From assembly GCF_963576545.1 (NCBI RefSeq), contig NW_026870492.1, positions 248,001-312,000 of the forward strand: a stretch of 64,000 nt of DNA. The letters are read 5' to 3'. Origin of the DNA: Limanda limanda (lineage: Eukaryota; Chordata; Actinopteri; Pleuronectiformes; Pleuronectidae). The translations under genes were made by a program, and so were the position numbers. This document shows positions 1 to 9,295 of the stretch, piece by piece. The notes below the pieces were generated by a model. That model was not told the origin of the DNA, did no database searches, and worked only from the letters and a program-made list of their open reading frames with translations. Positions within the stretch are counted from its first letter, which is position 1, and every line of letters begins with the position of its first letter.

Positions 1-168
1 TTCATCCCTAACCCTAACCCTAACCCTTCCGAAAGTCGGAGAAGCTCAAGGATGGTACCGATCGATGCGCGCTACCCCATTTAGTGGGGGTAGAGCCTAC
101 TTGCAAGTCTCTCCGACCTTCACAAAAAAAGTTATTCAAGAATATCTCTTTCTCCTATGTGCTTTCAT

Positions 169-189
169 CCCTAACCCTAACCCTAACCC
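169..189 (-). other. Interstitial telomere-type tract (TTAGGG on minus strand), exemplar
   Basis: (CCCTAA)3 followed by CCC; the minus strand reads as four GGG runs separated by TTA. The tract sits at the same place (monomer positions 24-44) in every full-length A, so about 238 such tracts are spread through the window, plus 35 shorter ones in the 157-bp monomers that keep only three runs. Four G3 runs with TTA loops is the minimum for the well-known human-type telomeric G-quadruplex and also contains Myb-type telomere-protein sites (TTAGGGTT). Folding and binding are inference. Variant tracts include CCGTAA at 51,506-51,511 and CCTAGCCC near 56,774. Confidence 0.93.
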
Positions 190-237
190 TTCCGAAAGTC
201 GGAGAAGCTCAAGGATGGTACCGATCGATGCGCGCTA

Positions 238-252
238 CCCCATTTAGTGGGG
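238..252. other. Conserved dyad CCCCA-TTTAG-TGGGG in type A, exemplar
   Basis: A perfect five-base-pair inverted repeat with a five-base loop, extended outward by TA/TA when the monomer reads GCGCTACC. It is present in nearly every A monomer. Rare disruptions: TTTAAAGG at about 18,040-18,046 and its duplicate at about 25,397-25,403, TAGTAGGGG near 11,637, GTGGGAATA near 41,490, CCACATTT near 13,553 and CCCCAGTTAG near 59,085. It could extrude as a hairpin or be a dimeric protein site; neither can be shown here. Confidence 0.7.
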
Positions 253-261
253 GTAGAGCCT

Positions 262-271
262 ACTTGCAAGT
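262..271. other. 10-bp palindrome ACTTGCAAGT in type A, exemplar
   Basis: A perfect self-complementary decamer at monomer positions 117-126 of A, immediately before the block shared with B. B has ACTTTCCAAGT at the aligned place, which is not palindromic. Individual copies are broken by substitutions at 15,659, 23,016, and in the two copies reading ACTTGGAAGT near 50,316 and 52,232. Confidence 0.75.
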
Positions 272-3047
272 CTCTCCGACCTTCACAAAAAAAGTTATTC
301 AAGAATATCTCTTTCTCCTATGTGCTTTCATCCCTAACCCTAACCCTAACCCTTCCGAAAGTCGGAGAAGCTCAAGGATGGTACCGATCGATGCGCGCTA
401 CCCCATTTAGTGGGGGTAGAGCCTACTTGCAAGTCTCTCCGACCTTCACAAAAAAAGTTATTCAAGAATATCTCTTTCTCCTATGTGCTTTCATCCCTAA
501 CCCTAACCCTAACCCTTCCGAAAGTCGGAGAAGCTCAAGGATGGTACCGATCGATGCGCGCTACCCCATTTAGTGGGGGTAGAGCCTACTTGCAAGTCTC
601 TCCGACCTTCACAAAAAAAGTTATTCAAGAATATCTCTTTCTCCTATGTGCTTTCATCCCTAACCCTAACCCTAACCCTTCCGAAAGTCGGAGAAGCTCA
701 AGGATGGTACCGATCGATGCGCGCTACCCCATTTAGTGGGGGTAGAGCCTACTTGCAAGTCTCTCCGACCTTCACAAAAAAAGTTATTCAAGAATATCTC
801 TTTCTCCTATGTGCTTTCATCCCTAACCCTAACCCTAACCCTTCCGAAAGTCGGAGAAGCTCAAGGATGGTACTGATCGATGCGCGCAACCCCATTTAGT
901 GGGGGTAGAGCCTACTTGCAAGTCTCTCCGACCTTCACAAAAAAAGTTATTCAAGAATATCTCCTCAGATTTGGGGGAATTTCGTTGGTCGACCTCTTCC
1001 GAAGGTCGTACAAGCTCGGGGATGGTACCAATCGATCCGCAGGACCCAAATTAGTCCAGATGCAACCACTTTCCAAGTCTCTCCGACCTTCACAAAAAAA
1101 TTTATTCAAGAATATCTCTTTCTCCTATGTGCTTTCATCCCTAACCCTAACCCTAACCCTTCCGAAAGTCGGAGAAGCTCAAGGATGGTACTGATCGATG
1201 CGCGCAACCCCATTTAGTGGGGGTAGAGCCTACTTGCAAGTCTCTCCGACCTTCACAAAAAAAGTTATTCAAGAATATCTCCTCAGATTTGGGGGAATTT
1301 CGTCGGTCGACCTCTTCCGAAGGTCGTACAAGCTCGGGGATGGTACCAATCGATCTGCAGGACCCAAATTAGTCCAGATGCAACCACTTTCCAAGTCTCT
1401 CCGACCTTCACAAAAAAAGTTATTCAAGAATATCTCTTTCTCCTATGTGCTTTCATCCCTAACCCTAACCCTAACCCTTCCGAAAGTCGGAGAAGCTCAA
1501 GGATGGTACCGATCGATGCGCGCTACCCCATTTAGTGGGGGTAGAGCCTACTTGCAAGTCTCTCCGACCTTCACAAAAAAAGTTATTCAAGAATATCTCT
1601 TTCTCCTATGTGCTTTCATCCCTAACCCTAACCCTAACCCTTCCGAAAGTCGGAGAAGCTCAAGAATGGTACCGATCGATGCGCGCAACCCCATTTAGTG
1701 GGGGTAGAGCCTACTTGCAAGTCTCTCCGACCTTCACAAAAAAAGTTATTCAAGAATATCTCCTCAGATTTGGGGGAATTTCATCGGTCGACCTCTTCCG
1801 AAGGTCGTACAAGCTCGGGGATGGTACCAATCGATCCGCAGGACCCAAATTAGTCCAGATGCAACCACTTTCCAAGTCTCTCCGACCTTCACAAAAAACG
1901 TTATTCAAGAATATCTCTTTCTCCTATGTGCTTTCATCCCTAACCCTAACCCTAACCCTTCCGAAAGTCGGAGAAGCTCAAGGATGGTACCGATCGATGC
2001 GCGCTACCCCATTTAGTGGGGGTAATGCCTACTTGCAAGTCTCTCCGACCTTCACAAAAAAAGTTATTCAAGAATATCTCTTTCTCCTATGTGCTTTCAT
2101 CCCTAACCCTAACCCTAACCCTTCCGAAAGTCGGAGAAGCTCAAGGATGGTACCGATCGATGCGCGCTACCCCATTTAGTGGGGGTAGAGCCTACTTGCA
2201 AGTCTCTCCGACCTTCACAAAAAAAGTTATTCAAGAATATCTCTTTCTCCTATGTGCTTTCATCCCTAACCCTAACCCTAACCCTTCCGAAAGTCGGAGA
2301 AGCTCAAGGATGGTACCGATCGATGCGCGCTACCCCATTTAGTGGGGGTAGAGCCTACTTGCAAGTCTCTCCGACCTTCACAAAAAAAGTTATTCAAGAA
2401 TATCTCTTTCTCCTATGTGCTTTCATCCCTAACCCTAACCCTAACCCTTCCGAAAGTCGGAGAAGCTCAAGGATGGTACTGATCGATGCGCGCAACCCCA
2501 TTTAGTGGGGGTAGAGCCTACTTGCAAGTCTCTCCGACCTTCACAAAAAAAGTTATTCAAGAATATCTCCTCAGATTTGGGGGAATTTCGTCGGTCGACC
2601 TCTTCCGAAGGTCGTACAAGCTCGGGGATGGTACCAATCGATCTGCAGGACCCAAATTAGTCCAGATGCAACCACTTTCCAAGTCTCTCCGACCTTCACA
2701 AAAAAAGTTATTCAAGAATATCTCTTTCTCCTATGTGCTTTCATCCCTAACCCTAACCCTAACCCTTCCGAAAGTCGGAGAAGCTCAAGGATGGTACCGA
2801 TCGATGCGCGCTACCCCATTTAGTGGGGGTAGAGCCTACTTGCAAGTCTCTCCGACCTTCACAAAAAAAGTTATTCAAGAATATCTCTTTCTCCTATGTG
2901 CTTTCATCCCTAACCCTAACCCTAACCCTTCCGAAAGTCGAAGAAGCTCAAGGATGGTACCGATCGATGCGCGCAACCCCATTTAGTGGGGGTAGAGCCT
3001 ACTTGCAAGTCTCTCCGACCTTCACAAAAAAAGTTATTCAAGAATAT

Positions 3048-3202
3048 CTCCTCAGATTTGGGGGAATTTCGTCGGTCGACCTCTTCCGAAGGTCGTACAA
3101 GCTCGGGGATGGTACCAATCGATCCGCAGGACCCAAATTAGTCCAGATGCAACCACTTTCCAAGTCTCTCCGACCTTCACAAAAAAAGTTATTCAAGAAT
3201 AT
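3048..3202 (+). repeat. Exemplar type B monomer (155 bp)
   Basis: This is a complete, consensus-like B monomer. It starts CTCCTCAGATTTGGGGGAAT and has no telomere motif. It contains the palindrome GGTCGACC (monomer positions 27-34), a six-base-pair dyad CGACCT/AGGTCG (30-48), GGTACC (64-69) followed by AATCGAT, a GGAC/GTCC dyad (82-97), and the same 42-base tail as A. From TTCCGAA through the tail it aligns to A with few gaps, so A and B look like diverged copies of one ancestral monomer whose first 35-45 bp have been replaced in one of them. B-type units are 128 of 401, counting the partial one at the right edge, and every complete one lies between two A-type units. Confidence 0.95.
3074..3095. 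other. Conserved nested dyads GGTCGACC and CGACCT/AGGTCG in type B, exemplar
   Basis: GGTCGACC (3074-3081) is a perfect palindrome with a SalI site at its core. It overlaps a six-base-pair inverted repeat CGACCT (3077-3082) and AGGTCG (3090-3095) with a seven-base loop. Most B copies keep both. Known breaks include CTTCCAAAGG at several copies (for example near 31,243, 32,674, 49,764 and 51,681) and CTTCCTAAGG at 53,114 and 62,384, which change the loop rather than the stem. Confidence 0.7.
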
Positions 3203-3854
3203 CTCTTTCTCCTATGTGCTTTCATCCCTAACCCTAACCCTAACCCTTCCGAAAGTCGGAGAAGCTCAAGGATGGTACCGATCGATGCGCGCTACCCCAT
3301 TTAGTGGGGGTAGAGCCTACTTGCAAGTCTCTCCGACCTTCACAAAAAAAGTTATTCAAGAATATCTCTTTCTCCTATGTGCTTTCATCCCTAACCCTAA
3401 CCCTAACCCTTCCGAAAGTCGGAGAAGCTCAAGGATGGTACCGATCGATGCGCGCTACCCCATTTAGTGGGGGTAGAGCCTACTTGCAAGTCTCTCCGAC
3501 CTTCACAAAAAAAGTTATTCAAGAATATCTCTTTCTCCTATGTGCTTTCATCCCTAACCCTAACCCTAACCCTTCCGAAAGTCGGAGAAGCTCAAGGATG
3601 GTACCGATCGATGCGCGCTACCCCATTTAGTGGGGGTAGAGCCTACTTGCAAGTCTCTCCGACCTTCACAAAAAAAGTTATTCAAGAATATCTCTTTCTC
3701 CTATGTGCTTTCATCCCTAACCCTAACCCTAACCCTTCCGAAAGTCGGAGAAGCTCAAGGATGGTACTGATCGATGCGCGCAACCCCATTTAGTGGGGGT
3801 AGAGCCTACTTGCAAGTCTCTCCGACCTTCACAAAAAAAGTTATTCAAGAATAT

Positions 3855-5135
3855 CTCCTCAGATTTGGGGGAATTTCGTCGGTCGACCTCTTCCGAAGGT
3901 CGTACAAGCTCGGGGATGGTACCAATCGATCTGCAGGACCCAAATTAGTCCAGATGCAACCACTTTCCAAGTCTCTCCGACCTTCACAAAAAAAGTTATT
4001 CAAGAATATCTCTTTCTCCTATGTGCTTTCATCCCTAACCCTAACCCTAACCCTTCCGAAAGTCGGAGAAGCTCAAGGATGGTACCGATCGATGCGCGCT
4101 ACCCCATTTAGTGGGGGTAGAGCCTACTTGCAAGTCTCTCCGACCTTCACAAAAAAAGTTATTCAAGAATATCTCTTTCTCCTATGTGCTTTCATCCCTA
4201 ACCCTAACCCTAACCCTTCCGAAAGTCGAAGAAGCTCAAGGATGGTACCGATCGATGCGCGCAACCCCATTTAGTGGGGGTAGAGCCTACTTGCAAGTCT
4301 CTCCGACCTTCACAAAAAAAGTTATTCAAGAATATCTCCTCAGATTTGGGGGAATTTCGTCGGTCGACCTCTTCCGAAGGTCGTACAAGCTCGGGGATGG
4401 TACCAATCGATCCGCAGGACCCAAATTAGTCCAGATGCAACCACTTTCCAAGTCTCTCCGACCTTCAAAAAAAAGTTATTCAAGAATATCTCTTTCTCCT
4501 ATGTGCTTTCATCCCTAACCCTAACCCTAACCCTTCCGAAAGTCGGAGAAGCTCAAGGATGGTACCGATCGATGCGCGCTACCCCATTTAGTGGGGGTAG
4601 AGCCTACTTGCAAGTCTCTCCGACCTTCACAAAAAAAGTTATTCAAGAATATCTCTTTCTCCTATGTGCTTTCATCCCTAACCCTAACCCTAACCCTTCC
4701 GAAAGTCGGAGAAGCTCAAGGATGGTACCGATCGATGCGCGCTACCCCATTTAGTGGGGGTAGAGCCTACTTGCAAGTCTCTCCGACCTTCACAAAAAAA
4801 GTTATTCAAGAATATCTCTTTCTCCTATGTGCTTTCATCCCTAACCCTAACCCTAACCCTTCCGAAAGTCGGAGAAGCTCAAGGATGGTACCGATCGATG
4901 CGCGCTACCCCATTTAGTGGGGGTAGAGCCTACTTGCAAGTCTCTCCGACCTTCACAAAAAAAGTTATTCAAGAATATCTCTTTCTCCTATGTGCTTTCA
5001 TCCCTAACCCTAACCCTTCCGAAAGTCGGAGAAGCTCAAGGATGGTACTGATCGATGCGCGCAACCCCATTTAGTGGGGGTAGAGCCTACTTGCAAGTCT
5101 CTCCGACCTTCACAAAAAAAGTTATTCAAGAATAT
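3855..5135 (+). repeat. Octamer BAAbAAAa, copy 2 (1,281 bp)
   Basis: Same order as the preceding octamer, but the second B is 154 bp (one base lost at about 4467, so eight A after CTTC) and the last A is 157 bp (gtg motif at 5074). Those two changes account exactly for the seven-base difference in length. Confidence 0.88.
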
Positions 5136-6733
5136 CTCCTCAGATTTGGGGGAATTTCGTCGGTCGACCTCTTCCGAAGGTCGTACAAGCTCGGGGATGG
5201 TACCAATCGATCCGCAGGACCCAAATTAGTCCAGATGCAACCACTTTCCAAGTCTCTCCGACCTTCACAAAAAAATTTATTCAAGAATATCTCTTTCTCC
5301 TATGTGCTTTCATCCCTAACCCTAACCCTAACCCTTCCGAAAGTCGGAGAAGCTCAAGGATGGTACTGATCGATGCGCGCAACCCCATTTAGTGGGGGTA
5401 GAGCCTACTTGCAAGTCTCTCCGACCTTCACAAAAAAAGTTATTCAAGAATATCTCCTCAGATTTGGGGGAATTTCGTCGGTCGACCTCTTCCGAAGGTC
5501 GTACAAGCTCGGGGATGGTACCAATCGATCTGCAGGACCCAAATTAGTCCAGATGCAACCACTTTCCAAGTCTCTCCGACCTTCACAAAAAAAGTTATTC
5601 AAGAATATCTCTTTCTCCTATGTGCTTTCATCCCTAACCCTAACCCTAACCCTTCCGAAAGTCGGAGAAGCTCAAGGATGGTACCGATCGATGCGCGCTA
5701 CCCCATTTAGTGGGGGTAGAGCCTACTTGCAAGTCTCTCCGACCTTCACAAAAAAAGTTATTCAAGAATATCTCTTTCTCCTATGTGCTTTCATCCCTAA
5801 CCCTAACCCTAACCCTTCCGAAAGTCGGAGAAGCTCAAGAATGGTACCGATCGATGCGCGCAACCCCATTTAGTGGGGGTAGAGCCTACTTGCAAGTCTC
5901 TCCGACCTTCACAAAAAAAGTTATTCAAGAATATCTCCTCAGATTTGGGGGAATTTCATCGGTCGACCTCTTCCGAAGGTCGTACAAGCTCGGGGATGGT
6001 ACCAATCGATCCGCAGGACCCAAATTAGTCCAGATGCAACCACTTTCCAAGTCTCTCCGACCTTCACAAAAAACGTTATTCAAGAATATCTCTTTCTCCT
6101 ATGTGCTTTCATCCCTAACCCTAACCCTAACCCTTCCGAAAGTCGGAGAAGCTCAAGGATGGTACCGATCGATGCGCGCTACCCCATTTAGTGGGGGTAG
6201 AGCCTACTTGCAAGTCTCTCCGACCTTCACAAAAAAAGTTATTCAAGAATATCTCTTTCTCCTATGTGCTTTCATCCCTAACCCTAACCCTAACCCTTCC
6301 GAAAGTCGGAGAAGCTCAAGGATGGTACCGATCGATGCGCGCAACCCCATTTAGTGGGGGTAGAGCCTACTTGCAAGTCTCTCCGACCTTCACAAAAAAA
6401 GTTATTCAAGAATATCTCCTCAGATTTGGGGGAATTTCGTCGGTCGACCTCTTCCGAAGGTCGTACAAGCTCGGGGATGGTACCAATCGATCCGCAGGAC
6501 CCAAATTAGTCCAGATGCAACCACTTTCCAAGTCTCTCCGACCTTCACAAAAAAAGTTATTCAAGAATATCTCTTTCTCCTATGTGCTTTCATCCCTAAC
6601 CCTAACCCTAACCCTTCCGAAAGTCGGAGAAGCTCAAGGATGGTACTGATCGATGTGCGCAACCCCATTTAGTGGGGGTAGAGCCTACTTGCAAGTCTCT
6701 CCGACCTTCACAAAAAAAGTTATTCAAGAATAT
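5136..6733 (+). repeat. Array segment: BABAABAABA
   Basis: B (5136-5290) carries T at 5276 in the A-tract flank, shared with 1101 and 8156. The order matches 961-1914 (BABAAB) at its start and 8016-9295 over BABAABAA. The final A, beginning at 6571, has the private GATGTGCGC variant. Confidence 0.88.
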
Positions 6734-8015
6734 CTCCTCAGATTTGGGGGAATTTCGTCGGTCGACCTCTTCCGAAGGTCGTACAAGCTCGGGGATGGTA
6801 CCAATCGATCTGCAGGACCCAAATTAGTCCAGATGCAACCACTTTCCAAGTCTCTCCGACCTTCACAAAAAAAGTTATTCAAGAATATCTCTTTCTCCTA
6901 TGTGCTTTCATCCCTAACCCTAACCCTAACCCTTCCGAAAGTCGGAGAAGCTCAAGGATGGCACCGATCGATGCGCGCTACCCCATTTAGTGGGGGTAGA
7001 GCCTACTTGCAAGTCTCTCCGACCTTCACAAAAAAAGTTATTCAAGAATATCTCTTTCTCCTATGTGCTTTCATCCCTAACCCTAACCCTAACCCTTCCG
7101 AAAGTCGAAGAAGCTCAAGGATGGTACCGATCGATGCGCGCAACCCCATTTAGTGGGGGTAGAGCCTACTTGCAAGTCTCTCCGACCTTCACAAAAAAAG
7201 TTATTCAAGAATATCTCCTCAGATTTGGGGGAATTTCGTCGGTCGACCTCTTCCGAAGGTCGTACAAGCTCGGGGATGGTACCAATCGATCCGCAGGACC
7301 CAAATTAGTCCAGATGCAACCACTTTCCAAGTCTCTCCGACCTTCACAAAAAAAGTTATTCAAGAATATCTCTTTCTCCTATGTGCTTTCATCCCTAACC
7401 CTAACCCTAACCCTTCCGAAAGTCGGAGAAGCTCAAGGATGGTACCGATCGATGCGCGCTACCCCATTTAGTGGGGGTAGAGCCTACTTGCAAGTCTCTC
7501 CGACCTTCACAAAAAAAGTTATTCAAGAATATCTCTTTCTCCTATGTGCTTTCATCCCTAACCCTAACCCTAACCCTTCCGAAAGTCGGAGAAGCTCAAG
7601 GATGGTACCGATCGATGCGCGCTACCCCATTTAGTGGGGGTAGAGCCTACTTGCAAGTCTCTCCGACCTTCACAAAAAAAGTTATTCAAGAATATCTCTT
7701 TCTCCTATGTGCTTTCATCCCTAACCCTAACCCTAACCCTTCCGAAAGTCGGAGAAGCTCAAGGATGGTACCGATCGATGCGCGCTACCCCATTTAGTGG
7801 GGGTAGAGCCTACTTGCAAGTCTCTCCGACCTTCACAAAAAAAGTTATTCAAGAATATCTCTTTCTCCTATGTGCTTTCATCCCTAACCCTAACCCTTCC
7901 GAAAGTCGGAGAAGCTCAAGGATGGTACTGATCGATGCGCGCAACCCCATTTAGTGGGGGTAGAGCCTACTTGCAAGTCTCTCCGACCTTCACAAAAAAA
8001 GTTATTCAAGAATAT
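6734..8015 (+). repeat. Octamer BAABAAAa, copy 3 (1,282 bp)
   Basis: Same order as the octamers at 2567 and 3855, offset 2,879-2,880 bp from the latter. It keeps the GTCGAAG variant (7108) and the short final A (motif at 7954) but has a normal 155-bp second B. A unique GGCACC at about 6961 destroys one KpnI site. Confidence 0.88.
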
Positions 8016-9295
8016 CTCCTCAGATTTGGGGGAATTTCGTCGGTCGACCTCTTCCGAAGGTCGTACAAGCTCGGGGATGGTACCAATCGATCCGCAGGAC
8101 CCAAATTAGTCCAGATGCAACCACTTTCCAAGTCTCTCCGACCTTCACAAAAAAATTTATTCAAGAATATCTCTTTCTCCTATGTGCTTTCATCCCTAAC
8201 CCTAACCCTAACCCTTCCGAAAGTCGGAGAAGCTCAAGGATGGTACTGATCGATGCGCGCAACCCCATTTAGTGGGGGTAGAGCCTACTTGCAAGTCTCT
8301 CCGACCTTCACAAAAAAAGTTATTCAAGAATATCTCCTCAGATTTGGGGGAATTTCGTCGGTCGACCTCTTCCGAAGGTCGTACAAGCTCGGGGATGGTA
8401 CCAATCGATCTGCAGGACCCAAATTAGTCCAGATGCAACCACTTTCCAAGTCTCTCCGACCTTCACAAAAAAAGTTATTCAAGAATATCTCTTTCTCCTA
8501 TGTGCTTTCATCCCTAACCCTAACCCTAACCCTTCCGAAAGTCGGAGAAGCTCAAGGATGGTACCGATCGATGCGCGCTACCCCATTTAGTGGGGGTAGA
8601 GCCTACTTGCAAGTCTCTCCGACCTTCACAAAAAAAGTTATTCAAGAATATCTCTTTCTCCTATGTGCTTTCATCCCTAACCCTAACCCTAACCCTTCCG
8701 AAAGTCGGAGAAGCTCAAGAATGGTACCGATCGATGCGCGCAACCCCATTTAGTGGGGGTAGAGCCTACTTGCAAGTCTCTCCGACCTTCACAAAAAAAG
8801 TTATTCAAGAATATCTCCTCAGATTTGGGGGAATTTCGTCGGTCGACCTCTTCCGAAGGTCGTACAAGCTCGGGGATGGTACCAATCGATCCGCAGGACC
8901 CAAATTAGTCCAGATGCAACCACTTTCCAAGTCTCTCCGACCTTCACAAAAAAAGTTATTCAAGAATATCTCTTTCTCCTATGTGCTTTCATCCCTAACC
9001 CTAACCCTAACCCTTCCGAAAGTCGGAGAAGCTCAAGGATGGTACCGATCGATGCGCGCTACCCCATTTAGTGGGGGTAGAGCCTACTTGCAAGTCTCTC
9101 CGACCTTCACAAAAAAAGTTATTCAAGAATATCTCTTTCTCCTATGTGCTTTCATCCCTAACCCTAACCCTAACCCTTCCGAAAGTCGGAGAAGCTCAAG
9201 GATGGTACCGATCGATGCGCGCTACCCCATTTAGTGGGGGTAGAGCCTACTTGCAAGTCTCTCCGACCTTCACAAAAAAAGTTATTCAAGAATAT
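8016..9295 (+). repeat. Array segment: BABAABAA
   Basis: Duplicate of 5136-6415 at offset 2,880 (T at 8156, AAGAATGG with A at 8720). It lacks the two variants found at 5958 and 6074, so the exchange boundary or the later mutations fall between 8,720 and 8,838. The final A (motif at 9234) is the first in the window to read GCGCTACC directly before a B. Confidence 0.85.

Larger units (their letters stand above)
146..308 (+). repeat. Exemplar type A monomer (163 bp)
   Basis: This is a complete, consensus-like A monomer. It starts with CTCTTTCTCC. In order it holds a pyrimidine-rich leader (monomer positions 1-23), (CCCTAA)3CCC (24-44), a TCCGA/TCGGA inverted repeat just after it, a KpnI site GGTACC (72-77), overlapping CGATCG and ATCGAT palindromes, GCGCGC, the dyad CCCCA-TTTAG-TGGGG (93-107), the 10-bp palindrome ACTTGCAAGT (117-126), and a tail with CACAAAAAAAG ending GAATAT. 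The last 42 bases are identical to those of type B. A monomers make up 273 of the 401 units. Two common sub-variants differ downstream of the KpnI site: GCGCTACC or GCGCAACC, the second often with GGTACT in place of GGTACC, which destroys the KpnI site. Confidence 0.95.
1..2566 (+). repeat. Array segment: A6 B A B AA B AAAA
   Basis: Monomer order from the left edge: six A (the first truncated to 145 bp), B (961-1115), A, B (1279-1433), AA, B (1760-1914), AAAA. The first five A-A steps are exactly 163 bp. The stretch from 961 to about 2000 shares private variants with 5136-6175: T at 1101/5276, A at 1665/5840, A at 1783/5958 and C at 1899/6074, all 4,175 bp apart. It is therefore an older copy of that block. 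Confidence 0.9.
2567..3854 (+). repeat. Octamer BAABAAAA, copy 1 (1,288 bp)
   Basis: Two B and six A monomers with no short forms: B 2567-2721, AA, B 3048-3202, AAAA. The second A carries GTCGAAGAAGC (A at 2941), a variant repeated at 4229 and 7108 in the next two octamers. Its last A has the GGTACT plus GCGCAACC form. Confidence 0.88.

Noticed and set aside
160..195. Asn-Pro repeat peptide (NPNPNP) and Thr-Leu repeats reminiscent of repetitive surface antigens
   Set aside because: They are the direct translation of CCCTAA in two frames, so they carry no information about a protein.
243..285. Similarity of GGGGTAGAGCC-TACTTGCAAG to a tRNA D-loop and TGC anticodon region
   Set aside because: No D-stem partner GCTC upstream at the right distance, no anticodon stem, no T-loop GGTTCGA; the match is short and part of a palindrome. 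At most a hint of an ancient tRNA-derived origin.
3070..3110. CENP-B box
   Set aside because: The B minus strand has TTCGGAAGA, which fits the first part of the 17-bp box, but the required CGGG is not at the right distance. No full match in A or B on either strand.
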